Positions 44,876 to 52,570 of a DNA stretch of 64,000 nucleotides are shown here, in pieces. The notes beneath the pieces are model-generated. The model had not been told where the DNA came from and made no database searches. It saw nothing but the letters and a program-made list of their open reading frames with translations. Made by a program: the position numbers and the translations under genes. Origin of the DNA: Enterococcus thailandicus (lineage in GTDB: Bacteria > Bacillota > Bacilli > Lactobacillales > Enterococcaceae); assembly GCF_001886265.1 (NCBI RefSeq), contig NZ_JXLE01000007.1, forward strand, positions 1-64,000. The letters run 5' to 3'. How positions within the stretch are numbered: position 1 is the stretch's first letter; each line of letters starts with the position of its first letter.

Positions 44876-46273
44876 ATGACAAAGTATCAATTTCCTGAAA
44901 ATTTCTGGTGGGGTTCAGCAGCAAGCGGCCCACAAACAGAAGGACGCGTAGCAAATGATGGCAAAGGTGATAATATTTTTGATTATTGGTATGCACAAGA
45001 GCCAGAAAAATTTTTTGATGAAGTAGGTCCAGGTAAAACATCACAAGTTTATACCAAGTACAAAGAAGATGTACAGTTAATGAAACAAACTGGACATAAT
45101 TCTTTCCGTACATCGATTCAATGGAGTCGTTTGTTATCAGATGAATCTGGTGAAGTAAATCAAAAAGCGGTTGATTTTTATAATAGTTATTTTGACGAAT
45201 TAATCGAAAATGGTATCGAACCGTTTGTAAATTTGTATCACTTTGACATGCCAATGTACCTTCAAGAAAAAGGTGGCTGGTTAAATCGTGAAACAGTTGA
45301 AGCTTATGAACGCTATGCAACGATTTGCTTTGAACTATTTGGACAAAAAATCAAAAAATGGTTTACTCATAACGAACCAATCGTTCCTGTTGAAGCTGGT
45401 TACTTGTATCGTTGGCACTATCCAGAAGAAGCAAATATGAAACATGCTGTTCAAGTTGGATATCACGAAGCTTTGTCGTCTGCGCTTGCAATCAAAGCAT
45501 ATCATTCTCTAGACTTATCTGGAAAAATTGGGATTATTTTGAATTTAACACCTAGTTATCCACGTGATGAAAATAACCCGGAAGATGTCAAGGCAGCAAA
45601 ATTAGCAGATGCGTTCTTTAATCGCTCATTCCTTGATCCAGCAGTTAAGGGCGAGTTTCCGAAAGAACTGATTGAGGTATTAAAAGGCTTAGATTTGTTA
45701 CCTGAAATCAAAGAGGGTGACAAGGAAATCATCAAAGAAAATACGGTTGATATTTTAGGAATCAATTATTACCAACCACGTCGAATCAAAGCAAAGGAAA
45801 CACCAATTGACAAAGCTCTTTCGCCAATGCCTGAAGACTTCTTTGATAACTATGAAATGCCTGGCAGAAAGATGAATCCTTACCGTGGATGGGAAATCTA
45901 TGAAAAAGGGATTTATGATATCTTGATCAACGTTCGTGACAATTACGGAAATATTGACTGTTTCATCTCTGAAAACGGAATGGGTGTTGAAGATGAAGCA
46001 AGATTTATTCAAGAAGATGGGATGATTCACGATGACTATCGAATTGAATTTGTAACAGATCACTTGAAGTATGTGCATCAAGCAATTCAAGAAGGAGCCA
46101 ATTGTTTAGGGTATCATATGTGGACATGCATGGATAACTGGTCTTGGACGAACGCTTATAAAAATCGTTATGGTTTTATTTCAGTAAATTTAGCTAAAGA
46201 TGGCGAGCGTACAATTAAAAAATCAGGTCATTGGTTCAAGCAAGTCTCTGATCAAAATGGGTTTGATGCGTAA
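44876..46273 (+). CDS. GH1 6-phospho-beta-glucosidase-type glycosidase
   Basis: A 465-residue family 1 glycoside hydrolase. The acid/base Glu is in THNEPIVPV near residue 167 and the nucleophile Glu in FISENGMG near residue 365. The N-terminus FPENFWWGSAASGPQTEG is typical of 6-phospho-beta-glucosidases. No PTS is adjacent, so the phosphorylated substrate must come from a transporter elsewhere. AAAAAAGAGGACGAG precedes the ATG, 16 bp after the regulator. Confidence 0.93.
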   Translation: MTKYQFPENFWWGSAASGPQTEGRVANDGKGDNIFDYWYAQEPEKFFDEVGPGKTSQVYTKYKEDVQLMKQTGHNSFRTSIQWSRLLSDESGEVNQKAVDFYNSYFDELIENGIEPFVNLYHFDMPMYLQEKGGWLNRETVEAYERYATICFELFGQKIKKWFTHNEPIVPVEAGYLYRWHYPEEANMKHAVQVGYHEALSSALAIKAYHSLDLSGKIGIILNLTPSYPRDENNPEDVKAAKLADAFFNRSFLDPAVKGEFPKELIEVLKGLDLLPEIKEGDKEIIKENTVDILGINYYQPRRIKAKETPIDKALSPMPEDFFDNYEMPGRKMNPYRGWEIYEKGIYDILINVRDNYGNIDCFISENGMGVEDEARFIQEDGMIHDDYRIEFVTDHLKYVHQAIQEGANCLGYHMWTCMDNWSWTNAYKNRYGFISVNLAKDGERTIKKSGHWFKQVSDQNGFDA

Positions 46274-46325
46274 TTAGCGTGAGCAAAATTTTTTAAATTT
46301 TACTCAGATCATCAAAAATAAAATA

Positions 46326-46372
46326 AAAACTGTGTTTAAATCACGTAAAGATTTAAGCACAGTTTTTTTTCG
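46326..46372 (+). terminator. Terminator of the lacI-GH1 operon
   Basis: AAAACTGTG and TTAAATC pair with GATTTAA and CACAGTTTT, followed by T8. Confidence 0.88.
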
Positions 46373-46551
46373 CTAGAAAAAAGTGTTATTGATTACTATG
46401 AAATTTTATAGTCAAGTTGTCTTTTCAACGATAGTTTGTTTATTAAAAAAAGCAGCTAGTTATTTATTGTTTTTTTACAGGTTTTTTACCTTTAGATTTC
46501 ATTTTTTGTATATAATAGAACAGGTAAATTCAAATAGGAGTGGAAGAAGGT

Positions 46552-47136
46552 ATGAGAAAGAAGCGTCCTGTTCTTCTCTTTTGGTTAATTGGTTTTTTCC
46601 TTTTGCTTATTCTATCTGTAACGATTTCTGGACGAATCACAACAGAAATAGTTCATACAAAAACGGAAAAAATCGTTGCAAGCAAAGAATCAGTAGATAA
46701 ATTTAGAAAAGAATTCTCAACTTATTGGTGGGAGGACTATAAATTTGAAGCCGACTATGATCAAGGCGAATTAGTGATTTATTTACCAAAAGGAAAAGAA
46801 GACAACCAGTTTACAAATATCGACGATGTTTTAAGTGCGATTTCCTTGAGACAATATCAATTTAAAGATAAACGACTGACCGTTTTACTGTTATCAAATT
46901 CGGGAGAGAAGCTAGCCCGATTAAAAAATGGAAAAGTAACAAAAGGGTACTCTGACAAAGTAGATAAAAAAGTCGTGGCCAGTCGCTTAGCGGAATGGAA
47001 AAAGACAAATACGCCAACGAAAACAAGTGATTCCAGTCATCCGAAAACAACAACTGGCTCAACGACTGTACCACCGGCAACAAATTCGTCTGAAAGTTCA
47101 TCCACAAGTAGTCATCTTTCTGGGACGAGCCAGTGA
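46552..47136 (+). CDS. Hypothetical protein with N-terminal membrane anchor (194 aa)
   Basis: One hydrophobic helix near residues 6-28 (VLLFWLIGFFLLLILSVTISG) without a cleavage site, then an extracellular or membrane-proximal domain of about 110 residues and a Ser/Thr-rich tail (from residue ~150). I do not recognise the domain. The ATG at 46552 follows AGGAGTGGAAG. A TATAAT near 46511 suggests a nearby promoter. Confidence 0.7.
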   Translation: MRKKRPVLLFWLIGFFLLLILSVTISGRITTEIVHTKTEKIVASKESVDKFRKEFSTYWWEDYKFEADYDQGELVIYLPKGKEDNQFTNIDDVLSAISLRQYQFKDKRLTVLLLSNSGEKLARLKNGKVTKGYSDKVDKKVVASRLAEWKKTNTPTKTSDSSHPKTTTGSTTVPPATNSSESSSTSSHLSGTSQ

Positions 47137-47157
47137 TCAAAAAATAGTGAAAAGAAA

Positions 47158-47187
47158 AGTTGTGACAACTGTCACAGCTTTTTTTTG
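47158..47187 (+). terminator. Terminator after the membrane-anchored hypothetical gene
   Basis: AGTTGTGACA pairs with TGTCACAGCT, followed by T8. Confidence 0.85.
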
Positions 47188-47202
47188 GAAAAGAGGGAGA
47201 AA

Positions 47203-47610
47203 ATGATTTCTTATCGTGCAACGAAAAAACTAACACAACAGCAATTATTAGGGTTATATGAAGACGCTGGCTGGACAGCCTATACGAAAGATATCGAGCA
47301 ACTACAGCAAGCCGTTCAACATTCCTTATCCGTTATCACTGCGTGGAAAGAGGACGAACTAGTTGGGTTGATTCGTGTTGTGGGCGATGGGCTAACGATT
47401 ATTTATATTCAAGATATCTTAGTCAAAAAAGTAGTTCAAAATCAAGGAATCGGGTTTGAACTGATGCAGCAAATTTTGTTGAAATATCAAGCAGTTCGTC
47501 AAAAAGTATTACTGACGGAAGAGGCGCCAGCTATACGTCATTTTTATGAAAAATGTGGCTTTATTTCGGCAGATAAAGGTGATACAGTCGCTTTTGTTAA
47601 ACTATCTTAA
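47203..47610 (+). CDS. GNAT-family N-acetyltransferase
   Basis: A 135-residue acetyltransferase. The acetyl-CoA binding motif A reads QNQGIGFELMQQIL near residues 79-92, preceded by the beta-4 strand IIYIQDILV. The C-terminal IRHFYEKCGF is typical. The substrate is unknown. AAGAGGGAG precedes the ATG at 47203. Confidence 0.88.
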   Translation: MISYRATKKLTQQQLLGLYEDAGWTAYTKDIEQLQQAVQHSLSVITAWKEDELVGLIRVVGDGLTIIYIQDILVKKVVQNQGIGFELMQQILLKYQAVRQKVLLTEEAPAIRHFYEKCGFISADKGDTVAFVKLS

Positions 47611-47706
47611 AATATAAAAATTTATTAAAAAAAATAGTCTTTTAGCTTATTCTCATTTTTTAAGTTCAAAATGTACGACAAAAGCGAATAGAGAGAAGTG
47701 ATAATC

Positions 47707-49785
47707 GTGACTCCAATCAAAACGTGGTGTCAAAATCGTTTGTTTATTGTTATTTTGGCAGGTGTATTTTTTTGGTTAAAAACTCTTTTAGCCTACTATA
47801 TTGATTTTTCCTTAGGTGTCGAGGGAATCATCCAAACATTTATTTTATGGATTAATCCAGTTGCAACGACGCTGTTATTATTTGGACTATCTTTGTATGT
47901 AAAAAAAACAAAGCCAGCGCTATTTCTACTATTGTTTTTAGATATTTTGAATACAGCTCTTTTATATTGCAATATTATTTTTTATCGAGAATTTACTGAT
48001 TTTATTACAGTTAAATCAGTTTTAGGTTTTTCGAAAGTGTCACAAGGACTGTCAGGAAGTTCGTTTTCTTTAATGAAACCTCACGATATTTTATATTGGT
48101 TGGATATTCTGGTCTTTCTTGGTTTGCTCATTTGGGTAATTGTCAAAAATGTACCCATTAAAAGTCAACCAGTTAAGAAACCAATGGCGATTGCAATAAG
48201 TTGTTTGGCTGTGTTTATTTTTTCTGGAAACTTAGCGTTGAGTGAAGCGAACCGTCCTCAACTGTTACAAAGAACTTTCGATCGTTCTTATATTGTGAAA
48301 TATCTAGGGATTGATGCATATACGATTTACGATGGCATCAAAACGGGAATGACAAGCAGTGTTCGCGCGCATGCAAGTAGCAACGGAATCACTGAGGTCT
48401 TAGATTATACGAAAGAGCATTACGCAGAACCAGATAAAAGTATGTTTGGAATAGCAAAAGGGAAAAATGTTATTGTGCTCCATTTGGAAAGCTTTCAACA
48501 ATTTTTGATCAATATGAAGGTTTATGGTCAAGAAGTGACACCTTTTCTTAATAGTATTTTTGATAATCAAGCAACAATTAGTTTTGATAATTTCTTTCAT
48601 GAAGTAGGCCAAGGAAAAACGAGTGATGCTGAAAATATGCTAGAAACGGGCACATTTGGTTTACCACAAGGGTCGTTATTTACTGAACTAGGTTCTGATA
48701 ATGTTTTTCAAGCTGCACCAGCTATTTTAAAGCAAAGCCAAGGCTACACAAGTGCCGTGTTCCACGGAAATGTTGCTAGTTTTTGGAATCGAGATCATGT
48801 GTACAAAAACTTGGGTTATGATAATTTCTTTGACCGTTCTTACTTTGAAGAAGCGGATGAAACTTTAGGCTATGGTATTTTAGACAAAAATTTATTCAGT
48901 GAATCAGTCGGCTATCTTGAACATTTGCAACAGCCGTTTTATACAAAATTCTTATCTGTAACCAATCACACGCCTTATTATACTGATGATAAGAATTTTG
49001 ATTTTCCAGGTTTAAATACTGGTAACAGTACAGTTGATAATTATGTGCGAACAGCCCATTATCTTGACCAATCATTGGAACAATTTTTCACTTATTTGAA
49101 AGCCTCAGGTATTTATCAAAATTCAATGTTTGTTATTTATGGTGATCATTTTGGGATTTCAAATTCAGATAACAAAGATTTAGCTACAGTATTAGGCAAA
49201 GATGAGAAGACTTGGAGCGAATTCGATGATGCACAGATGCAACGAGTGCCATTGATGCTTCACATTCCTGGATACACAAACGGGAAAGTCAGTCACGCGT
49301 ATGGTGGCGAGATTGATGTTTTGCCAACGCTACTTCATTTGGTCGGTGTAGATGATAAAAATTATGTTCATTTTGGAACAGATTTATTGTCTGCTAAACA
49401 TGACCAAGTAGTTGCTTTTAGAAATGGTAATTTTGTTACTCCAAATTACACTGTTTTGGGGAATAAAACGTATGATAATAAATCAGGGCAAATTCTAGAT
49501 ACTGAAGCTCTGGGTATTCAAAAAGAAATCACGAAAGATCAAGACAAAGTGAAGAAAGCTTTAAGCTTGTCAGATAAATTGAATCAAGAAAACTTATTAC
49601 GTTTTTATGTGCCAGATGGATTTACAACAGTTGATCCACAAAAAATTGATTATCAAAAAGAAGCAGAAAAAAATGAAACAATTGAACAGCAAAAAGGAAA
49701 AGCTTCAACCAGCGTTTATTCAAAAAATGGAAATAAAACGACTAAGAACCTATATCCAAAAATTACAGATTCTACTGGGAATTGA
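47707..49785 (+). CDS. Lipoteichoic acid synthase family protein (LtaS-like)
   Basis: About 692 residues from the GTG at 47707. Five N-terminal membrane helices (residues ~10-190) are followed by an extracellular sulfatase-fold domain: metal Glu in VLHLESFQQF, nucleophilic Thr in GQGKTSDAENM, His/Arg in FHGN-like and VTNHTPYY, and metal Asp/His in VIYGDHFG. The enzyme polymerises glycerol phosphate onto a glycolipid anchor from phosphatidylglycerol. The C-terminal ~60 residues are Lys/Glu-rich. Enterococci usually carry two paralogues. Confidence 0.92.
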   Translation: MTPIKTWCQNRLFIVILAGVFFWLKTLLAYYIDFSLGVEGIIQTFILWINPVATTLLLFGLSLYVKKTKPALFLLLFLDILNTALLYCNIIFYREFTDFITVKSVLGFSKVSQGLSGSSFSLMKPHDILYWLDILVFLGLLIWVIVKNVPIKSQPVKKPMAIAISCLAVFIFSGNLALSEANRPQLLQRTFDRSYIVKYLGIDAYTIYDGIKTGMTSSVRAHASSNGITEVLDYTKEHYAEPDKSMFGIAKGKNVIVLHLESFQQFLINMKVYGQEVTPFLNSIFDNQATISFDNFFHEVGQGKTSDAENMLETGTFGLPQGSLFTELGSDNVFQAAPAILKQSQGYTSAVFHGNVASFWNRDHVYKNLGYDNFFDRSYFEEADETLGYGILDKNLFSESVGYLEHLQQPFYTKFLSVTNHTPYYTDDKNFDFPGLNTGNSTVDNYVRTAHYLDQSLEQFFTYLKASGIYQNSMFVIYGDHFGISNSDNKDLATVLGKDEKTWSEFDDAQMQRVPLMLHIPGYTNGKVSHAYGGEIDVLPTLLHLVGVDDKNYVHFGTDLLSAKHDQVVAFRNGNFVTPNYTVLGNKTYDNKSGQILDTEALGIQKEITKDQDKVKKALSLSDKLNQENLLRFYVPDGFTTVDPQKIDYQKEAEKNETIEQQKGKASTSVYSKNGNKTTKNLYPKITDSTGN

Positions 49786-49800
49786 ATCAGCTACTTTAAA

Positions 49801-49842
49801 CTTCTGAAAAACAAACTTTTGTTTTTCAGAAGTTTTTTTTAT
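49801..49842 (+). terminator. Terminator of the LtaS gene
   Basis: CTTCTGAAAAACAAA pairs perfectly with TTTGTTTTTCAGAAG, followed by eight T. Confidence 0.93.
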
Positions 49843-49980
49843 GTTTTGATATTTTTTTCCTTTTTTACGTATGTAAATAGTGAACCTAGTGATTTTTTCA
49901 TTATACGTACCAGAAAAATTGCTAAACCTGTTGGTCATTCATTTAACCGACAGAATAATAATTTGAGGAGGAACAAAGCG

Positions 49981-50850
49981 ATGCATGACGGGAGATTGAT
50001 TAGGAGCCTTCGAATCAGTAAAAAATTAACTCAAGCTGAGTTAGCGGAGGGGATTTGTTCAAAGACATCATTAGTAGGTCTGGAAAAAGGAACAGTGAGA
50101 AAAATCGCATTTACGACATTACAAGCAATCTTGGCTCGCCTAAACGTTTCTTTGGCAGAGTATGAAGTGTTGCGACATAGATTGGAAGAACCAACAAAAA
50201 GCAAAAGAACCAGACGCCTGCTTAGTAAGGTACAAGAAGAAAATTTTGATCCGTACAAGGAAGTAGGGAACAATCGAAAACGGTTCAAGCAAACAGGAGA
50301 TTTATATTACTTAGTTTTGAATATCCACATGTTTTTAAAAACAGATAGTCAACTCCAAAAAGAACTACAGTTTGAATTTTTACGCTATGAATGTAAAAAA
50401 ATTGAGGATTACTTTATGCGAATACAAGAATACAGCCAATTTGAGATGACGATTCTAGCTGAATTACCCTTTTTATTTAGCGAGTCTTTCATCGAAAGTA
50501 ATTATGTGAAAATCAAGAAGAGAATGCGGAATTTTTCTCTGACAAATAATCCTGATCAGTATATGGATTTGTTTTTGTTAAACTTGACTACGCATTACAT
50601 TGCGAAAAAACGATTTAAAAAAGCGCGAAATGTCAATGATGATTTAGCAAGAAGCCTTGCAGCCAAAGCTAAGAACTTAATTATTTACGAAACATTAATG
50701 ATGAATTATCAAAAACAACTGATTCTTGTTGGATTGGGTGAGTTGATTGATGAGGATGAATGCAATCAACTGTTTTCTGTTTTGGAGTATAGCTTGGGGA
50801 GAGAGCAACGTAGGCAGTTGGAAGAGCAATTTCGTGTGCTTTTGCCATAA
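49981..50850 (+). CDS. Rgg/GadR/MutR-family transcriptional regulator
   Basis: A 289-residue regulator from the ATG at 49981, which follows GAGGAGG. The N-terminal XRE-type helix-turn-helix spans residues ~6-60 (IRSLRISKKLTQAELAEGICSKTSL), and the rest is an all-helical TPR-like region that binds short peptides in Rgg proteins. Such regulators often respond to a short hydrophobic peptide encoded next to them; none is found in the flanking 500 bp. The gene ends directly at an intergenic repeat cluster. Confidence 0.87.
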   Translation: MHDGRLIRSLRISKKLTQAELAEGICSKTSLVGLEKGTVRKIAFTTLQAILARLNVSLAEYEVLRHRLEEPTKSKRTRRLLSKVQEENFDPYKEVGNNRKRFKQTGDLYYLVLNIHMFLKTDSQLQKELQFEFLRYECKKIEDYFMRIQEYSQFEMTILAELPFLFSESFIESNYVKIKKRMRNFSLTNNPDQYMDLFLLNLTTHYIAKKRFKKARNVNDDLARSLAAKAKNLIIYETLMMNYQKQLILVGLGELIDEDECNQLFSVLEYSLGREQRRQLEEQFRVLLP

Positions 50851-51190
50851 AAAAGGTTGTGGCTCCAAGCGGTCAGCTTCAAGCAATAAGGATGCTTTTC
50901 TAAAAATAGTTTCTCATATTTTTATGAAAAGAGGACTTATTGCCGAAGGAGTTGCTAGGGAACACCGTGAATAGAGGTTGTGGCTTCAAGCGATCAGCTC
51001 AAAAAAAATAATGAGCAACTGACAAAAATAGCTTTTCATGTTTTTGGACAGTTATGAATTATTTTGAGGACATCTAGAAGAAGGTTGTGATGCAAAATAC
51101 TTAGCCCAGAGAAGATAGTGAACAGGCACTCAAAATTGTACTTTATATTTTACAATAGGTTCAAGTTATCAGAAGAACGAATGATCGACT
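50851..51190 (+). repeat. Intergenic repeat cluster 3 (two units plus a degenerate one)
   Basis: Units are delimited by GGTTGT at 50855, 50976 and 51083. The first is a type A unit nearly identical to unit 2 of cluster 2, the second is type B, and the last (type C) is degenerate. The cluster begins at the stop codon of the Rgg gene in the same orientation. The following 130 bp (51191-51322) hold nothing that I can support. Confidence 0.82.
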
Positions 51191-51322
51191 AACTGTAGGA
51201 GGGCGCAATTATTTAAGAAAATGTTACTTACATAGATTATTTTGAGAAGTCATTTTAATGGATTTTTATTGGAGAAAAAGCATTGTTGAATGACGCCAAT
51301 CAGCAGTTAGTTGTGGAAAAAT

Positions 51323-51356
51323 AAAAAAAGCTAGAAGTAGAATATCCTAGCTTTTG
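51323..51356 (-). terminator. Terminator of ndk
   Basis: On the minus strand AAAGCTAG pairs with CTAGCTTT, followed by seven T, just past the ndk stop. Confidence 0.85.
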
Positions 51357-51366
51357 ATAGCGTGTT

Positions 51367-51822
51367 TTAAGATGGTAAACTGCTGCTTTCTAGCACAGCT
51401 TCCTGTTCATATTGATAATGTGCTGGTGGGAAGAATCGAGCAATCTCATTTTTTGAAGCATCACGAGAATCAGAAGCATGGATAATGTTTGCTGTTCCAG
51501 GAACTGCAAAATCTCCGCGAATCGTTCCGGGCAGTGCATCCACAGCCTTGGTTGCGCCAACCATTTTCCGGACGATATCAATGACATCATCGCCCTCTAG
51601 TACAAGATAAACAACAGGTCCAGAGATCATGTAGTCGATTAACTCTTGAAAAAAGCTACGACCAGCTAAGTGTTGATAGTGTTCTTTGGCAAGTTCTGGA
51701 GTCATTGTTGCTAGTTTCATGTCAACGATTGTTAGCCCTTTTTCTTCAAATCGTTGAATAATGCGGCCAATTAGATGTCGACGGACACCATCTGGTTTGA
51801 TAATCACAAGCGTGTGTTCCAT
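51367..51822 (-). CDS. ndk: Nucleoside diphosphate kinase
   Basis: A 151-residue kinase that balances NTP pools. The phosphorylated His is in NIIHASDS near residue 115, and the N-terminal block VIIKPDGVRRHLIG is diagnostic. The C-terminus is slightly longer than usual (EQEAVLESSSLPS). AAAGGAGTG precedes the ATG. It is monocistronic. Confidence 0.96.
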   Translation of the reverse strand: MEHTLVIIKPDGVRRHLIGRIIQRFEEKGLTIVDMKLATMTPELAKEHYQHLAGRSFFQELIDYMISGPVVYLVLEGDDVIDIVRKMVGATKAVDALPGTIRGDFAVPGTANIIHASDSRDASKNEIARFFPPAHYQYEQEAVLESSSLPS

Positions 51823-51974
51823 AAAGATCACTCCTTTTGTCCATTACTATAATTTTATTATAGTAATGGAAAGCTTTTATGACAAATGAAATTCGAAAAA
51901 ACATTTTTTTGTTAAATAAATTAAAAAATGAATACGCTTTATTTAGGAAAAAAGGAAAAATTTGAGAAATAGAT

Positions 51975-52003
51975 TTGACATTTCTGTAAATCGTTGTTAC
52001 AGT
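51975..52003 (+). promoter_or_regulatory. Promoter of the M-box/mgtA transcript
   Basis: TTGACA (51975-51980) and TACAGT (51998-52003) are separated by 17 bp. Confidence 0.7.
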
Positions 52004-52025
52004 AACCACTGGAAAACTAAATAAG

Positions 52026-52160
52026 ATTTGTTAGGTGAGGCTCCTATACAAACACAGGCTACTGCCCAAAAATGTCGAGAGACGCCAATGGGTAGAACAG
52101 GAATTGTCGATCTAAGGCTTTTCATAAGGTAGCTAAAGGCAGAGGTATTTGCTTTTTACG
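52026..52160 (+). ncRNA. M-box (ykoK) magnesium riboswitch
   Basis: The conserved blocks GTTAGGTGAGGCTCCTATA, GCTACTGCCCAAAAATGTC, GAGACGCCAATGGGT and the following CAGGAATTGTCGATCTAAGG match the M-box aptamer consensus in order and spacing. It senses Mg2+ directly; binding promotes terminator formation. It lies upstream of an mgtA-type ATPase, the expected target. Confidence 0.93.
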
Positions 52161-52172
52161 TTGTATAGTGTC

Positions 52173-52256
52173 AAAACTCAACGATGAGATCGAAATAGCT
52201 TCTTTTTGCTGTGCTTATTTCAACCTTTCGCTGAGTTTTTGGTGGAAGGTTTTTTT
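52173..52256 (+). terminator. M-box expression platform (two alternative terminators)
   Basis: AAAACTCA and CGA pair with TCG and TGAGTTTT (52173-52241) followed by T5. Overlapping this, AACCTT near 52222 can pair with AAGGTT near 52246, followed by T7. The two are mutually exclusive, which is consistent with a regulated switch. Confidence 0.7.
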
Positions 52257-52399
52257 GTTGCCAACCTAACAGTTTAAATTTTAGTAATCCGGCAAAGTAA
52301 GGGAGCTGATTTTTGTTGGGACATTGATGCGACAAGTACGAGTGAATTTTTGTAAGGAAAAAGAACAGATTTATGAAAGCATAAAGGAGATGAGAACAA

Positions 52400-52507
52400 A
52401 TGGATGACAGTTTACCGAAACCGAGGGGATTAGAGAAAAGTAAAAGTTTGCTGAAACTATTATCTATCTGTTTTCAGCCCACTTATGTAAAAATGCTTCT
52501 CTCTTGA
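52400..52507 (+). CDS. Putative small leader ORF upstream of mgtA (35 aa)
   Basis: ATG at 52400 follows AAAGGAG by ten bases and reads 35 residues, beginning MDDSLPKPRGLEK and ending VKMLLS, with a basic N-terminal half and a hydrophobic C-terminal half. Its last codons and stop lie in a hairpin that pairs with the mgtA ribosome binding site. It may be a regulatory leader peptide or a small MgtA partner. No homology is recognised; translation is likely but not shown. Confidence 0.55.
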   Translation: MDDSLPKPRGLEKSKSLLKLLSICFQPTYVKMLLS

Positions 52508-52566
52508 CCCGAAAAATACGAAAAACAAAATTGTAAAAGTTTGTTTTTCTGATACAAGGGAGAGAA
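52497..52566 (+). promoter_or_regulatory. Hairpin that can hide the mgtA ribosome binding site
   Basis: TTCTCTC (52497-52503) plus TTG pair with CAA and GAGAGAA (52555-52566), which include the AAGGGAGAG ribosome binding site of mgtA. Inside, GAAAAACAAA (52520-52529) pairs perfectly with TTTGTTTTTC (52540-52549). Translation of the small ORF through its stop would open the outer stem. Confidence 0.6.
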
Positions 52567-52570
52567 TACA

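Noticed and set aside
51746-52009. Minus-strand ORF overlapping the ndk start and the mgtA promoter
   Set aside because: No ribosome binding site, low-complexity AT-rich sequence, and overlap with a clearly supported gene and promoter.
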